From the NCBI GenBank assembly GCA_025504975.1, contig JANUWI010000010.1, positions 496,001-560,000 on the forward strand: 64,000 nucleotides of DNA, written 5' to 3'. Source of the DNA: Plenodomus lindquistii (lineage: Eukaryota > Ascomycota > Dothideomycetes > Pleosporales > Leptosphaeriaceae). Below are positions 11,944 to 23,800 of the stretch, piece after piece (position 1 is the stretch's first letter; each line of letters starts with the position of its first letter). The notes under the pieces are model-generated. The model had not been told where the DNA came from and ran no database searches. It saw only the letters and a list, made by a program, of their open reading frames with translations. Made by a program: the position numbers and the translations under genes.

Positions 11944-14900
11944 CTACTTCTTTTTCTTCTTCTCTTCCGTCTTGACTGAAGGAATGGGATTGTCGCGCAG
12001 ATACTCCTGAAGATTCTGTGAAAGCAACTTCTTGGGCAGAAAATCATCAATCGTCTCTCCTTCGGCTAATTGGTACTCTTCACTCATGGGTTCCCTGCCG
12101 GCCGCCGCATATTCAGCTTGCACATCAGCTACCGACGCATTCTCGTCTGACGTGACCAAGTAGTGGATTTTGCCTCCGGTAGCTCGCCTGACTTCTTCGC
12201 TCCGATGAATGCTCATAGCCGCAGATGCTGCTGCCAAAAGAGGATCCTGGACGACTGATACTGAATTGACGGTAGTAACGGGGCTCTGGCACGAGAACGC
12301 AGGATTGCTGGGCTTTTGAGAAGTTGATGAAGGTTCGCCAGCGGTGACGTGAAGTTCGATTCTATTAGCAGTGATAGACGCAGGAGAACCAGTCACTTCG
12401 CTAGTCGACTTCTTCTTGTTGTGCTTTTTCTTGGGTTTCTTCTTTTTCTTCATCGGGGCTTCTACTGAAGGCGTGTCCTCAATTACGATGGGTTGCAGGA
12501 TCTCAGGGCCGACCAGGTTGCTGTTCGACGGAGAAGAAGTGCTCTGGTTTTCTGCTGTGGTGATGCGATCCGACAGCGAACGCGGTGTAAAGATCTCGCA
12601 GTCTGAATCAGACAATCCAAGCGTAGAGGGGGAATCTGTCGTACGTGGTCAACCAAAGCAATCACAAGATAAACTGAAGAAATTGCTTACTTATTACGGT
12701 CTTGTCGGATCCGTACGACGACGGATGAAGAGGCGGACTACGAGATTGTCGATTGGCAATCTTGCTATGACCTAATTGTTCAGAATGGGGTATAACATGT
12801 TGTGGTGAAACCAAGACAGGCCAGTCTTTGACGGAGCGCTCACGTTCCTGAGCGCTATTTGGATACATTGTGGGGCCTTTTGGACAAGTGCTTAGGACTG
12901 TGGTAATACTGCTACGACGCACCTCCGTAGCCAAAGCCGCGGCGGACCCGCTCAATGAGACTTTCTGAGTCGTCGTTGTGTTTGATGCCTTGAGAGTTAC
13001 TGGGTTGCTCTTCCCGGTGGGCGAGAGCGGCTTACCATTTGCAACAACTTCCGCCTGCTTGTTCCCCTCGTCCGGAGGAGCTGCCTTCTTGGTCTTCTTG
13101 CGTTTGTTCTTTGACCTCTTCTTGGGCGTCGGCGTTACCGCCTCAGGAGCGTCAGGTTTGGCGGACTCTGTTGCTGGCATGGAAGCGATGGGTGGGTCTT
13201 GCGACTCCTCAACTTTGGGCTGTGCCCGTGAAGTTTCGGTGGTCATCCCAACAGCCCCGTTGACTTCTAGTTGACGGTACTCAGCTTCGTTAAGTATGCG
13301 CATTGGAATATTTGTGGGGATCCGCTCGACTGAAAGAGTTAGCGGTACGGCTGCATCAGAAGCGCGGTCGAACTTCTGCGCCTCGTCACTCGCTACCGCC
13401 ACACCGTTAGCCTTTGCAGTAGGCGCGCTGTCTCTGTCCCTTGGTCCTTCAGTTTTCCCGGCCTCTGGTGTCGCTAGATCGTCGGACTTCCGCTCATTGG
13501 TTTGATCTGGCAGAACTGGCATTTCGCGAGGGCAGATCGACTCCGGGGCACTGTCCTCTACCACTGCAGCCTCCTTGCCCTTCGTGGAGAGCTTGGTCTT
13601 CTCAGCTTTAGCTTTCTTGGCCGACTCTTTCTCCGCCTTAGCTTCCTCAGCCTTCTCTTTCTCAACCTTCTCTTTCTCCGCCCTCTCTCTCTCCGCCTTA
13701 GCTTTCTCCGCCTTGGCTTTCTCTGCTTTCTCCGCCTGTTCCTTTTGGCGCTGCTTTCGTAGCGCCTCCTTTGCCTTCTTGAGCTGAGTCTTGTTCGCCT
13801 TAGCGTAGGGATGCAAGGAAGTTACTTGTGCAACGCCTGATTTTGCAGGGATGTCTGCATTTGAAATCGTGGTAGACTTGGCTTCCGTATCAATACCAAC
13901 TCCGGATTCAGTAGCTGGAATTGCGGCAGCTTCGCCAACCTTGGTACTGCCTGTGGCTTGGGAAGGTTCTTTCACAGCGACGGCTTGAACCGGTTCTACT
14001 GTGAGCGTGATCTCGGGTGTACTATCCACGACAGTCTTCTCTTCCTGCGCAGCTGTCGATACCTTTGGAGACTTCTGGTCCGACACTGCAAGCGCAGGCG
14101 TTGGCAGAACGCTTTCGGAGGTGGCCTCATGAGCCACGTCGGTCTTTACCCCGTTACGTTCGGGGAGTTGCGGAGATGTACTAGCTACAGTCCGAGTCGG
14201 CTCATCATTCTTGGTAGACGTGGGCTCAGTGAGCTGTCCACCCTTATTGGCGATCGTCGTCGGATTCGACCAAATTTTCACTACCGGAGACATGTCGAGC
14301 TGAACGGATGCTGTAGCATCGCCATTACTGAGCCCTGAAGTTGCCTTTCCTGACTTGATCTGGGCTGTTAGATTTTCAGTGATACTGAGGGATGCTTCCG
14401 ACTCTAAGGCTACACTAATAGGCGATGTAGCTGTGGTCTTGACGATACTTGTGCCTAGCGTGTCCGGCAGTACTGAGTCTTTTCTGTCTCCCGGCTGGCC
14501 TTGGCTGCTCTTGTCATTGCTTGCGGCAGGCTCTGCAGTAGCTGAGCCCTCAACGATGGTACCTGCAGCCTTTGCTCTCTTGCCAGAAGGTGTCTTAGGC
14601 GCTGTACTTTCACGCTTGGCCTGCTGCTTCTTTGTTGGTGAAACCTGCGATGACTTGGGTTTGCGGGCTTGAGTGGCCTCATTTGGAACAACGTCGTTTG
14701 ACCTCACATCGCTCTTTCGGTGCAGACCGCTTCTAGCGTCCTGAGGAGAATACGTAGCCTTGACACGCGTTGTGCCCTCACCAGCTGGCTCCACTACTTT
14801 ACTCTCCTCGCGAATGGTCTTGTGTGTATCTCTGTCAATGGTTTGAGCCGGGAAGTTGTATGATCCTGAGCTCAGGGACCCTCGTTGCAACGACTCATTG

Positions 14901-17037
14901 GGGAGTTGGAAGAAGCGGCGGGGCACCGAGATGGAGACTGGGCTACCGTCGTCTCGTATACGGAAATTGCGTTCGCGCATGCTTATCGCTTTCTTCGCAT
15001 CAGCAATTGACTCGAGCCTGAGAAGTGTTAGTACCAGTTTTGAAGGAAACGAGGCGCTACTTACGCTACAAAGGCATGGCAGCGATCCGACTTCATGGAG
15101 CCGTCGTATCTCTTAGGAACGCGGATCGAGACGTTCACGGGGATGATATGCATCTGCTGTTCGAACATCTTAGAAACCTCGCCCGGAGACGCATCCATGG
15201 GCAAATCGCCAACGAAGAGCTCAGTCACGGTCGCGTTTTCGGGCCCGATCCATTGCTCATGACATCCAGTCGAACGGTTCTCTGTGATAGTCGGGTCGTC
15301 CTCAGAGTTCTCGCGCGTTCTAGTACGATAACTATTTGTCGTGCCATAATATGGCTGGTGGTTCGTACGTTCAAGTTTGTGTGTTACGTGAGCAGGGCGG
15401 GATCCAGAGCTGGACACGTTCCGTGGGCGGTTTGCTTGATACGGCGCGTCGTTGTAGTGAGGTTTCTTACCCTTGATGTAGGTAGTCGGCTCACGAAAGT
15501 TGCTGTTGGTACCGTTGTACGGATCGTACAGTACACCACCGTTGGTATTGTAGTTGCTTGGCCTACGAGCTGACGATCCCTGCTGGTGAACGACGTGTGG
15601 GGCCATACCAGGTGCGTAGTAACCGCTGTTGGTCATGTCTCCTATGGACGCGCCACGTACTGTATGAGGCTGGGAGACATATACAGGGCCCATCTGAGGG
15701 TTTGGCGCCATGCCAGATGGATGTAGCATCAGTCCAGGCTGTCCCATAGCCGGGTTGTAGTGCGGCATCGGGACCATATTTGCCGCGATCATGGGAGAGC
15801 CGTGTGCATAGGGTGAGATATAGCCTGCTGGTCCTACATGCTGACCGCTCGCCAGGTTGGGGACCACGTACTGTGGGGAGGCCAGTTGGGGCATTCCTCC
15901 GGAGGTATGCCGTCCAGGGTATTGACCAGAAGTAGGACGGTAATTATTCTCAGCCCAATTGTGTGAAGATCCAGACTGTGTATAGGCGATGGAGCCATTG
16001 CTGCGAGGTGGACCCTTAAGCACTTTCAAAGCTTGTGAAGGTATGATTGGCGATGTCATGGTCTGGCCGGTTACATTGTCTGTGATATTTCCAGCATTCT
16101 GATTCACAGGCTGTGGCTCTGAGGCGATTGTGGGCATTGGAAGCGAAGTGGATTTGATCATCGCAGGCGCGGTAGGAGTTACACTCGCTGTCTCATCTGT
16201 CAGCTTGTTTGGTCGAGGCCTGGTAATCTTGCGGTTCTTCTTACGTGGCGCACTGGCCGAAGCCTCTGCTTCTTCTGGAAAGGCAGTTCGATCGGTGGTA
16301 GCCAGCTGGACCATTGTCTTCGCACGTTGGCGCTGCTGAACACCTGCAGGGCTCTCGTCGCGACTCGTTGCGGCAGCATTTGCGAGCCTCATCTCAAGCA
16401 CAGAGGCCCGCATCATATGGGCAACGTGCCAGAGAAAGGTACGAGGAAATGCGCCGCGTTCACCCTCGCTGTAGATTTTGTCGACCATGCTGAAGGGATC
16501 ATTGGTGGTATGAAGCTCCGCCATGTCACTCGCAACAACGGGCAAACGGTCTGGGTACGCGCGAATCCAGTCTGTTGCGAAGCGACGTGCAGCATGATAG
16601 GTGTCGCGAGAGATGAATGTCAACATCTCCTGGCAGAACGAAGGTGTATCAAGTTGGACATCGACAGCATCCCAGAGGTCACTGACCGTCCAGCCCTGGC
16701 CGGGGAAGATGCAAAGACATTGTACCTTGAACCTGGCCTGCCAATTGCGGGCAGCATCAACAACACCCTTGACGCCGTCGCTCCTAACGATGACGGGCGG
16801 ACGAAGATGGCCTTGGAGCTCGCGTTTGGCCCGGGTACAGAGCTCAGTCGAGAAGATGGCGAGACCGCAACCCGGTGAGAACTCTTGCGCCTTTGGGTTG
16901 ATCTGCGCAGGTACAGTGACTGACGGCTCCATGTCTTTGAACTGTGTTGGTGCTCGCTCTGTGGCCATACTTGCGGGCGTGGATGTGTTCGTCATCTTTC
17001 CGTCAACCGGGGGCGGAGGACATTCAGACGTGATCAT
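11944..17037 (-). CDS. large RRM-domain RNA-binding protein, unrecognised
   Basis: Three exons, 17037-15065, 15017-12691 and 12635-11944, with 47- and 55-base GTAAG-type introns, give 1,663 residues. One RNA recognition motif lies at about 605-680, with RNP2 as ELFVGDLP and RNP1 as RCHAFVAL; the first intron cuts inside the RNP1 strand. Residues about 60-220 form a compact conserved-looking region I do not recognise (FKVQCLCIFPGQGW). Between them is a Pro/Gly/Met/Tyr-rich disordered stretch. The C-terminal 900 residues are low complexity with Lys-rich clusters (KKRSKNKRKKTKK; KKKKKPKKKH) and a charged KAEKAKAE-type helix at about 1070-1150. Probably a cytoplasmic or nuclear mRNP protein; role unknown. 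In-frame ATG codons shortly after 17037 could be the true start. Confidence 0.85.
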
Positions 17038-17600
17038 GGTGATTGCGTCGACAGAGGAGACTCACTAAGAAGCGCATGCGCACGCGCGAGGTGGGGATGG
17101 TAAGTGTAAACAAACCAGGTGTGTTGTTGGATGACCGACGAGGAAAGAGGTGACTGTTGCTGCCCCGGCGCTGCTTGAGAAGGAAGGAGCAGTTCTTGGC
17201 GCTCCACACTGAGCAGAGGTGAAGGTGACGATAGTGCGTGAAATCGTCAACCAATGCGCGCACTGGCTAGCCATCGCTTGTGCGCCTACAATCCTGACCG
17301 TCACAGCAATCTTGAGACGTGCACATTTACGGACATGAAGAAAACAAGACAAACTACGAGATTGCACGACGGTTGCTCAAGGAGCTTCCCCGATGAGATG
17401 TACACCGCATGAGATAAAGAAACGTTCGGATACCCACAGCGGATCAAGGAGAAACTGGAGTGGAATGTTTTACATATTTGCTGGCAGATGTATCAGGACA
17501 GCACTTGTGTGCAGGTACCCGTCTCTTACCTGCGTCTGGTAAATTCGTAGGGCGGTGAGGCCATCTTAGTCGTCAAGTCATCCCCCAATGCAAAAGAAAC
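17038..17600. other. intergenic, RRM gene promoter
   Basis: About 560 bases upstream of the RRM gene and downstream of the FMP46-like gene. No supported coding region. Confidence 0.4.
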
Positions 17601-18171
17601 CTACGACTTCCCGCCCGACTTCTCCTTCAGCAGACTCAAAATCTCAGACTCATTCTCTCCAACGACTGTTCAAGTTAGCAACCGCACATGATCAATTGCG
17701 CCGTTGCAAGGTTAAGACGCCTGCGTCAACGTACCGGCTCTCCCTGAATTCCAATCCACAACCAGAGGTCTCTGAAATGCATTCCCATCCGCCTGCAGCT
17801 TCCTCAGCGCATCGGTTTCGTTAGACGCTCCTGAGATAACTTTGCCCGCTGCATCAGCTCCGCCTAGGTACTCCATGATGTTCTTGAGTTGGTCGCTCGT
17901 CGGTGGGGCTTCTGTAACGTCGAGCTCGAAGTCAGAGTGCTCCGCTTTGTTTTGCGCATCGTGGGAGGAGGCCTGGTCCTGGGTGGCGGTAGTAGCGGAT
18001 TGCGCGTGGGTTTGCTTGAGGAGAGTGAGGACGCGGGTGGATGCCTGGCTGGAAGGCTTGTGGAAGAGGGTGACTACGTTCTTCGCGCCGTGCTGACAAT
18101 CATGGTCAGTACAGACAGATCACTTGAATATCAAGGTTCTAGTTTACCTCTCCGAATAGTCGCTTGAACAT
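17601..18171 (-). CDS. fmp46: FMP46-like thioredoxin-fold mitochondrial redox protein (DUF1687)
   Basis: Three exons, 18171-18148 (24 bases), 18092-17735 and 17665-17601, give 148 residues. After the start MFKRLFGE the protein reads NVVTLFHKPSSQASTRVLTLLKQ, then DFELDVTEAPPTSDQLKNIMEYLGG, then FQRPLVVDWNSGRAVVGENESEILSLL, the layout of the Fmp46/DUF1687 family of putative mitochondrial redox proteins with a thioredoxin fold. The usual active-site Cys of thioredoxins is not seen, so catalysis is uncertain. Its three exons are too short to stand out as open frames; the assignment rests on exact phase closure and family motifs. Confidence 0.82.
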
Positions 18172-18750
18172 GTTTACTGTGGTTTGATTTGTGTGAGTTG
18201 TTGTGTTGTGCTGAAGTTGATGTTCAGTCAAAGGTCAGTCAGCTTGGGTGAGGTGACGTCGGTTCGCTCGCTTCGGCCTGTCATTCCCCATCATAAGGCT
18301 GTACCTGAGGCATCGACTGGCCAACCAGATTTATCGTCTGCTGATGGTAGCCATTAGAGTAGCACAAGGAAAGCATAGCAAAGCCATGAGGAAACGTCGT
18401 GCGATGCACATGCGGCGCCTGGAGGCAGTGTCGAATGCCATCAATTACATTCAGACTTCACAGATGCATATATTACGAGTCGTGGGAAGATGACATGGAG
18501 ACACAAGCAGCTAGATTTCGTAATGCAGCCGTGCAAATAGCCAAATACATTTACGCCATGAATATGCCCCCATCATCCCAAAGTGTGGGATCTTGCTGCT
18601 GCGAAAAGACGCGCCGTAGCGACGTCCGCGTCATGACGTGATTCCCACTCCCTCTGATCCAGAGTCATAGCCATCCAGAGGATACCCATTTCGTGAAAGA
18701 ACCGTCTAGCTCATCGTGCTCGTTCCAAACTCCCTCCCGGTTTTATTGGC
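18172..18750. other. intergenic, FMP46-like promoter and RPS30 3' region
   Basis: About 580 bases. No coding features; the left part should hold the promoter of the FMP46-like gene. Confidence 0.4.
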
Positions 18751-19175
18751 TTATGAGGTAGGGTTGGGGTTCATCTGTGCTCTAGTCAGTGGCAGTCCAT
18801 GGCCAACATCGTCCATCTCAACTCACCTTGCGCTTGCCACCGGTCATGGTGACGTTGACGAAACGGCGGGTGTAAGTGAGCCTCTTCTTGGCGCGGCCCT
18901 TGGGGGTCTTCTTCTTCTCCTGGGGCTCAACCTGTTGTCCAGTGTGTCAGCGCATATGCTCCGTCCGTCTGTTCTTTATATTCTCTTATTGAGGCGATCG
19001 CGGTCGAATGCCGGTTGGAAGATAATGATTCGGCGACGTATTCGAGGGGTGTAGAAGCTTACCTTGGCTATAGTTTGTTAGTCGTCGTTCTATAGTCTAC
19101 AAAGGAGGGCATGGACTTACGAGTCTGAGACTTGACCTTTCCGGCACGAGCGAGGGATCCGTGAACCTTACCCAT
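18751..19175 (-). CDS. rps30: 40S ribosomal protein S30 (eS30)
   Basis: Four exons, 19175-19121, 19067-19063 (5 bases), 18931-18827 and 18774-18751, give 62 residues. The product is a small, very basic component of the 40S subunit: MGKVHGSLARAGKVKSQTPK, then a Lys-rich segment, RRFVNVTMTGGKRK and MNPNP at the end, matching yeast Rps30 almost residue for residue. There is no N-terminal ubiquitin-like (FUBI) fusion, as expected in fungi. The micro-exon CCAAG supplies the invariant Pro-Lys of TPK and restores the frame; leaving it out breaks the protein. Gene span is mostly intron (53, 131 and 52 bases), common for ribosomal protein genes. Confidence 0.96.
19063..19067 (-). other. 5-base micro-exon of RPS30
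   Basis: Minus-strand CCAAG is bounded by ...CTATAG upstream and GTAAGC downstream. It completes the codon begun by the last base of exon 1 (C+CC = Pro) and adds AAG (Lys), giving the conserved SQTPKVE junction. Confidence 0.85.
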
Positions 19176-20084
19176 GATTGCGGTTGATGGGTTTGATGAG
19201 TTGGTGACTGTCGACGAAGGCGGTTCTGTGGGTGGCAAATGTCTCGTTAGCTATGCTGCTCACGAGCCCAGGCGGGGGAGGAGCGAATATTTGTCGTGGA
19301 AGGAATTCGGAAAGCGAGTGTCGGGGATCGTGCAGTGGGCGGAATGCGGGATACGTACAGTTTGCGGGTGCGGTCGTGAGTGTCGATGGCTGGCGGCGTC
19401 GAGTGGTTGACTGGAATTCTGCAAAGCGTGGCCAAGACTCTCGGTTAGGTGCCCCCAGTCGCCTTCCGCAGGTCACGTGATGAACATCGCCATTGTCATC
19501 CATGGGACATAACCGCGACCACAAGTATCACAGCGGCACTCAGCACATATCGTGCCAGCAGTGAGACAAGACTACTGTCAGAATAGGAGATCCTGAGACG
19601 TGTTGCATTTGCTGCAGGCGACATCTGATTGTGCTTGGTGAACTGCAGTTCGGGCTGCGCACGGATACATCGTGGAGATTGCATCTTGATCAGATAAGAT
19701 AATGCAAGATGGGATGAACATCAAAAGCGCATTTCCATACACTCCACTTAGTCTGCACCATGTACACACTTGCAGCTATACATGCATCGCGGATTGCTTT
19801 CATGTCTAGAAGCGTCGGACTGGCCAGAAGCCTATCCATGCTTCTCTCCAGCAAGCCAGCCGACATGCCCCTTCTCGGCACGGAAGACCCCGCGGATCGT
19901 GTGATGCGCACATGCTTGATGTCCCTGCTCCGTCGCGAGCTTATCAACCTTCCATCACCACTTCACTAACCACTGCGCACTCACAACCTAGCCTCATCCA
20001 GTATCAGGAGCGCCCTCCTGTATTGCAGCACTTCTTCTTCTTCTTCTACTTACTCTTCCAACAACCAGCAACAAAACTTTCACA
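19176..20084. other. divergent promoter region, RPS30 and CREG-like gene
   Basis: About 900 bases between two divergently transcribed genes. A TTC repeat tract (20033-20046) precedes the + strand gene. No open frame of interest. Confidence 0.45.
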
Positions 20085-20873
20085 ATGTACATCAGCAACG
20101 CCCTCCTCGGCCTCATCTCCCTTACCACCACCACGGCCTCGGCCTCCAACCTCCCCTCCCCAAAACACCTCTTTACAAACCCCAACACCCCCTCCGAACC
20201 CACCACCTACAAAATCCCCACCATCCACGAATCCGCCATCCAAGCCCGCCGCATCCTCCGCCTCGAAAACATAGGCACCCTCTCCACCGTCTTCCCCTCA
20301 ACCCCCAACCACGCCCACGCCCTCGAGCAACGCCCCTCCTCCGTCAGCGGCGCTCCCATAGGCCTAATGGACTACTTCGGCGACTGCGAGCCCGAGACCG
20401 GAAACCCCACTATCCTCGCCATCACCATAGCCACGAGTTTCAAAAACGTCGATGCAGGCTCGAATATCACGCTCAGTCTGCGCTGGCATCCGCAAGACAC
20501 AAAGTGGCGCAGTCCTGCGTCGTTGCCACGGTTCTCGCTCGTAGGACGACTGGAAGATATCGATGTTGACGTCGTGGAGAAGGCGGGCGTTACCGCGTGC
20601 TATGTGAAGAAACATCCTGATGCTGCGTGGTGGTTGCCTGGGAATCGGATTCATACGAGTAAGTGGGTTCGTTTGGTTGTGGAGGAGGTTTATTGGATTG
20701 GGGGCTTTGGGGATCGTGCGTATATTGGGTGGATTCCGGTGGAGGAGTGGAGGGGTGTTACGGAGGAGGAGATTGAGGGGGTGAGGTTGCCGGGGGAGAA
20801 GAACGGGGGGTGGGGTGGGGTGATGGAGTGGTTTGGGATGGGTGGGAAGCAGGAAGGCGTGATTGAGTTGTGA
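20085..20873 (+). CDS. CREG-like / pyridoxamine 5'-phosphate oxidase-fold secreted protein
   Basis: Single exon, 262 residues. The N-terminus (MYISNALLGLISLTTTTASAS) is a signal peptide. The body carries family motifs of the fungal PNPOx-like/CREG group: IHESAIQARRILRLENIGTLST, PIGLMDYFGDCEPETGNP, a WLPGNRIHTSKWVRLVVEEVYWIGGFGDRAYIGWIP block. These proteins share the split-barrel flavin-binding fold, but animal CREG does not bind FMN in the oxidase manner, so enzymatic activity is not implied. Likely secreted or in the endomembrane system. The sense strand changes from very C-rich (window 20161-20220: 30 C, 1 G by hand count) to very G-rich (20761-20820: 38 G, 4 C) within this one exon. Confidence 0.9.
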   Translation: MYISNALLGLISLTTTTASASNLPSPKHLFTNPNTPSEPTTYKIPTIHESAIQARRILRLENIGTLSTVFPSTPNHAHALEQRPSSVSGAPIGLMDYFGDCEPETGNPTILAITIATSFKNVDAGSNITLSLRWHPQDTKWRSPASLPRFSLVGRLEDIDVDVVEKAGVTACYVKKHPDAAWWLPGNRIHTSKWVRLVVEEVYWIGGFGDRAYIGWIPVEEWRGVTEEEIEGVRLPGEKNGGWGGVMEWFGMGGKQEGVIEL

Positions 20874-23800
20874 GGATGTGATTCTTGCGCTCTTGAATGT
20901 ATATGCTGGTCTGGAGGCTTGCTGATTGCGCAGTTTCTCAACATGATGGTCGAAGAATGTTCATAGCATCATTGGTTTGGGATTTCATCTGGCGTTAGAT
21001 AGCGTTTGTAATTTGAATTGGAGCATTCATTTTTTTGATATTCTGCAAGCAGAGCAGCGACTTCTACTCTACATCTCTTACTCCTGCTATTCTCTCTTCT
21101 GATCTGAGCCATGGTAGTTGACTCCATCCATTATTCACATCAACACGCACCGTACTCAAACAGTGCACTCCACCGCTCTCCTCATTCTTATACATGATCC
21201 ACGAGCAAACCACGCCCATGCATCCCCCATCACCCATTTCTCACTCCCTCGTCTAAGCCCCGCCATCACCCTCCCACAACCCAGCCACGCACAACAAACA
21301 CCACGACTCAGCGTTCCCATCACAAACACCCACCCACCTCCTCGCATCCAGCACACCCATGAAACATGAAGACAGCGGTAAGAATGCTACAAACCTGTCT
21401 ACTATATACGACCATGTACGTGTACCTGTTACCCTATCCATATATTCACTCAACAGCCTACGCGGTCGTGACTGATGGATTCAAAGATGCATTGTACAGG
21501 ACAGGACATATAGCAAGCAAGCAAGCAAGCAAGCGAACGAGTTTCTACACTCCAAGCACGCAACGAAACGAAACGAAACGAAACGGAACGAAACGAAGCA
21601 ACACATGTTATGCGAGGTGTAGTATCGAGATGCGTGGGGTGTGATATTGGGTGAGTGAGTTTTGTCCAAGGGTTTGCCACGCAGTGTAGACTGTCCTGGC
21701 GTTGTAGGTTGATGGATGGATGGGTGGTTTACAACAACGTTCTAAGCGGTGCGTGAGGCGCTTTCGCGATTGTTTATATCGCTCACTGGATGTGTCAAAC
21801 CTTGTGCAACGGAAGTATGAGTTGATACATAGCTCGGTGGTGTACATTATGGCGATGAGCTAGCTTAGCTGGCTCTACTGTATGTCGCCAGGTCGCTTGC
21901 CATGTTATCCGTTGATCTGAGTTCCGTTCTGTTCCGTTCTTCCAGTAAGAGGCAGCAATACCTCATCTCATCTCATCCAAAGAGTAAGTGAGTGCATGGC
22001 TGTTCTTTTGTGACGGACAATCTCACAGCTGGGTCTGTCTGCACAAGGACCCAGGTCGCACACGCAAGCACGAGGAGCAGTACTCACCTACCATACTCAA
22101 CCGCGTATATGCGGCCTTGCTAGCTGATCCGCTCGTTGAGATGCCCGCCTCTCCAGGGGAAGTGTATGTCTCGGTACCCCCCTCCTCCAATATATTCACT
22201 AATTTTCCCCACGCCTGACTTTCTGCAGCTGCATCACTACGCGCCGTACTTGCACAAGCAAGTGGAGAAGAGAATGCATGTGTCGTGCTGTACTCGTACC
22301 ACGCGCATCAAGTTCGGAGCGAGATATACCGTGGTGTGGCCTTGCCACGCAAACCGTCGAGCTTGCGGGGCTTTGGCGGAGGATTCACGGGGCTATCTTG
22401 ATTTGAATCGTGGTATCGATAAAGGAAAGCGGAGTCGGTGGTTGTCAGTGCGTGTGGGCGGGTGATATACATAAAATAGCGTGGGGTTGTGCGTGATGCT
22501 TGTTGTCTGCGTGATAGTGGTGTCATCTGCTGGAATAGGAAAACGTACGACTGGCCTTTCATGCAGGGCCATTTCCCGTTTTTAATCAAGCCGAGTGATG
22601 GGTTTAGTCGTGTTTGTGTGTGTGTGGTGCGGCGGTATTTTTACTGGATTTTGGCGCGCTTCGGAGCGAATGCGAGAGCCTCATCTGACAAGCGTGCGGG
22701 TCCCGGGATCGGTTACAGGTGTGCTCGGAAGATCCCAGATGGCAGAGGGGTGATTTTCGCGGTCCTTTTTTTTTTTGGTGATATGTAAGCTTTTGGGCAG
22801 GAGGGAGCGCATTAGCAATGGGTTGAGCTGTCAGTGTCGTGCATGATGATTGTCTCAAAGAGTCAAGATCAGTACGTGTTTCGCGTTACCTTACTACTCG
22901 ACCCTCGATGTCGAAGGAAGGCTTCTCTCGGCATGATATCCGAGACTTCGTGCAGACAAGGTCAGTGTTGTGCATAATGCTCGTGTCAAGCCAGTCGCGC
23001 ATCTTTTCGCTAATCTCGCGATACCTTACCTTGCTTGAGGAATCACTGGGGAGATGGTAGTCCGGGGACTCGCGCGATATTCGCCACTTGTCATGCAGTA
23101 GAGGAGAGAACGCTGGAGGATGGTCTTGCAGCTGCTTCATACTAATCGGTCCGCTGACTGTTGCTTGTGAGACTGGCCGCTACATGATGTGACTGTGCGG
23201 AGTCGAGGGTCAACCAAGCCGGGGTAATGAGCGTTAGTTGATATTGCAAGGACTTGATTGGGGTTGTCCTGGGTCCATGAAAGAGGTGATTGTTATGATG
23301 CGCGGGGGTACAGAGCTATAATGTCGTGACATATAGCCAACATGCCGGAGGGAAAGAGCCGAAAAGTTATTGTTGGGTATGACGCGTGCCTGTACTCCAA
23401 TCTATGATGAGTGATCGAATACTTGGCCTGGGAGTGGAAGAAACTCAATGGCTGTCAAACCATCGGATTCTTGCTTGTGACTTGCTTGATACCTGGCCAA
23501 AGGTAAAGTTGAAACTGATGAGGTGACGTTGAAATGGCAACGAGCCTGGCGATCCGTCTGCACAAGAGCCATGTTCGTTCAATGCATCGAAGATCATGAT
23601 CGTCAGCGCTTCCGCCACTGTACCAAACTCTGAAGATTGGTAATGTCTGACACAGGTGAGCTGATGTGCAATGGAGCGAGGTTTACCCTTTGGAAATCCT
23701 GGTACACACGCATGAGCATGCATCGTGCCCCGTGTCTTATGCCGGCACATCAATCTGCCGTATCTTGGGCTGGCAACCACGCAACGGTCTAATCCCTAGC

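Noticed and set aside
23445..23780. 111-codon minus-strand frame
   Set aside because: No recognisable domain or composition typical of the real genes nearby.
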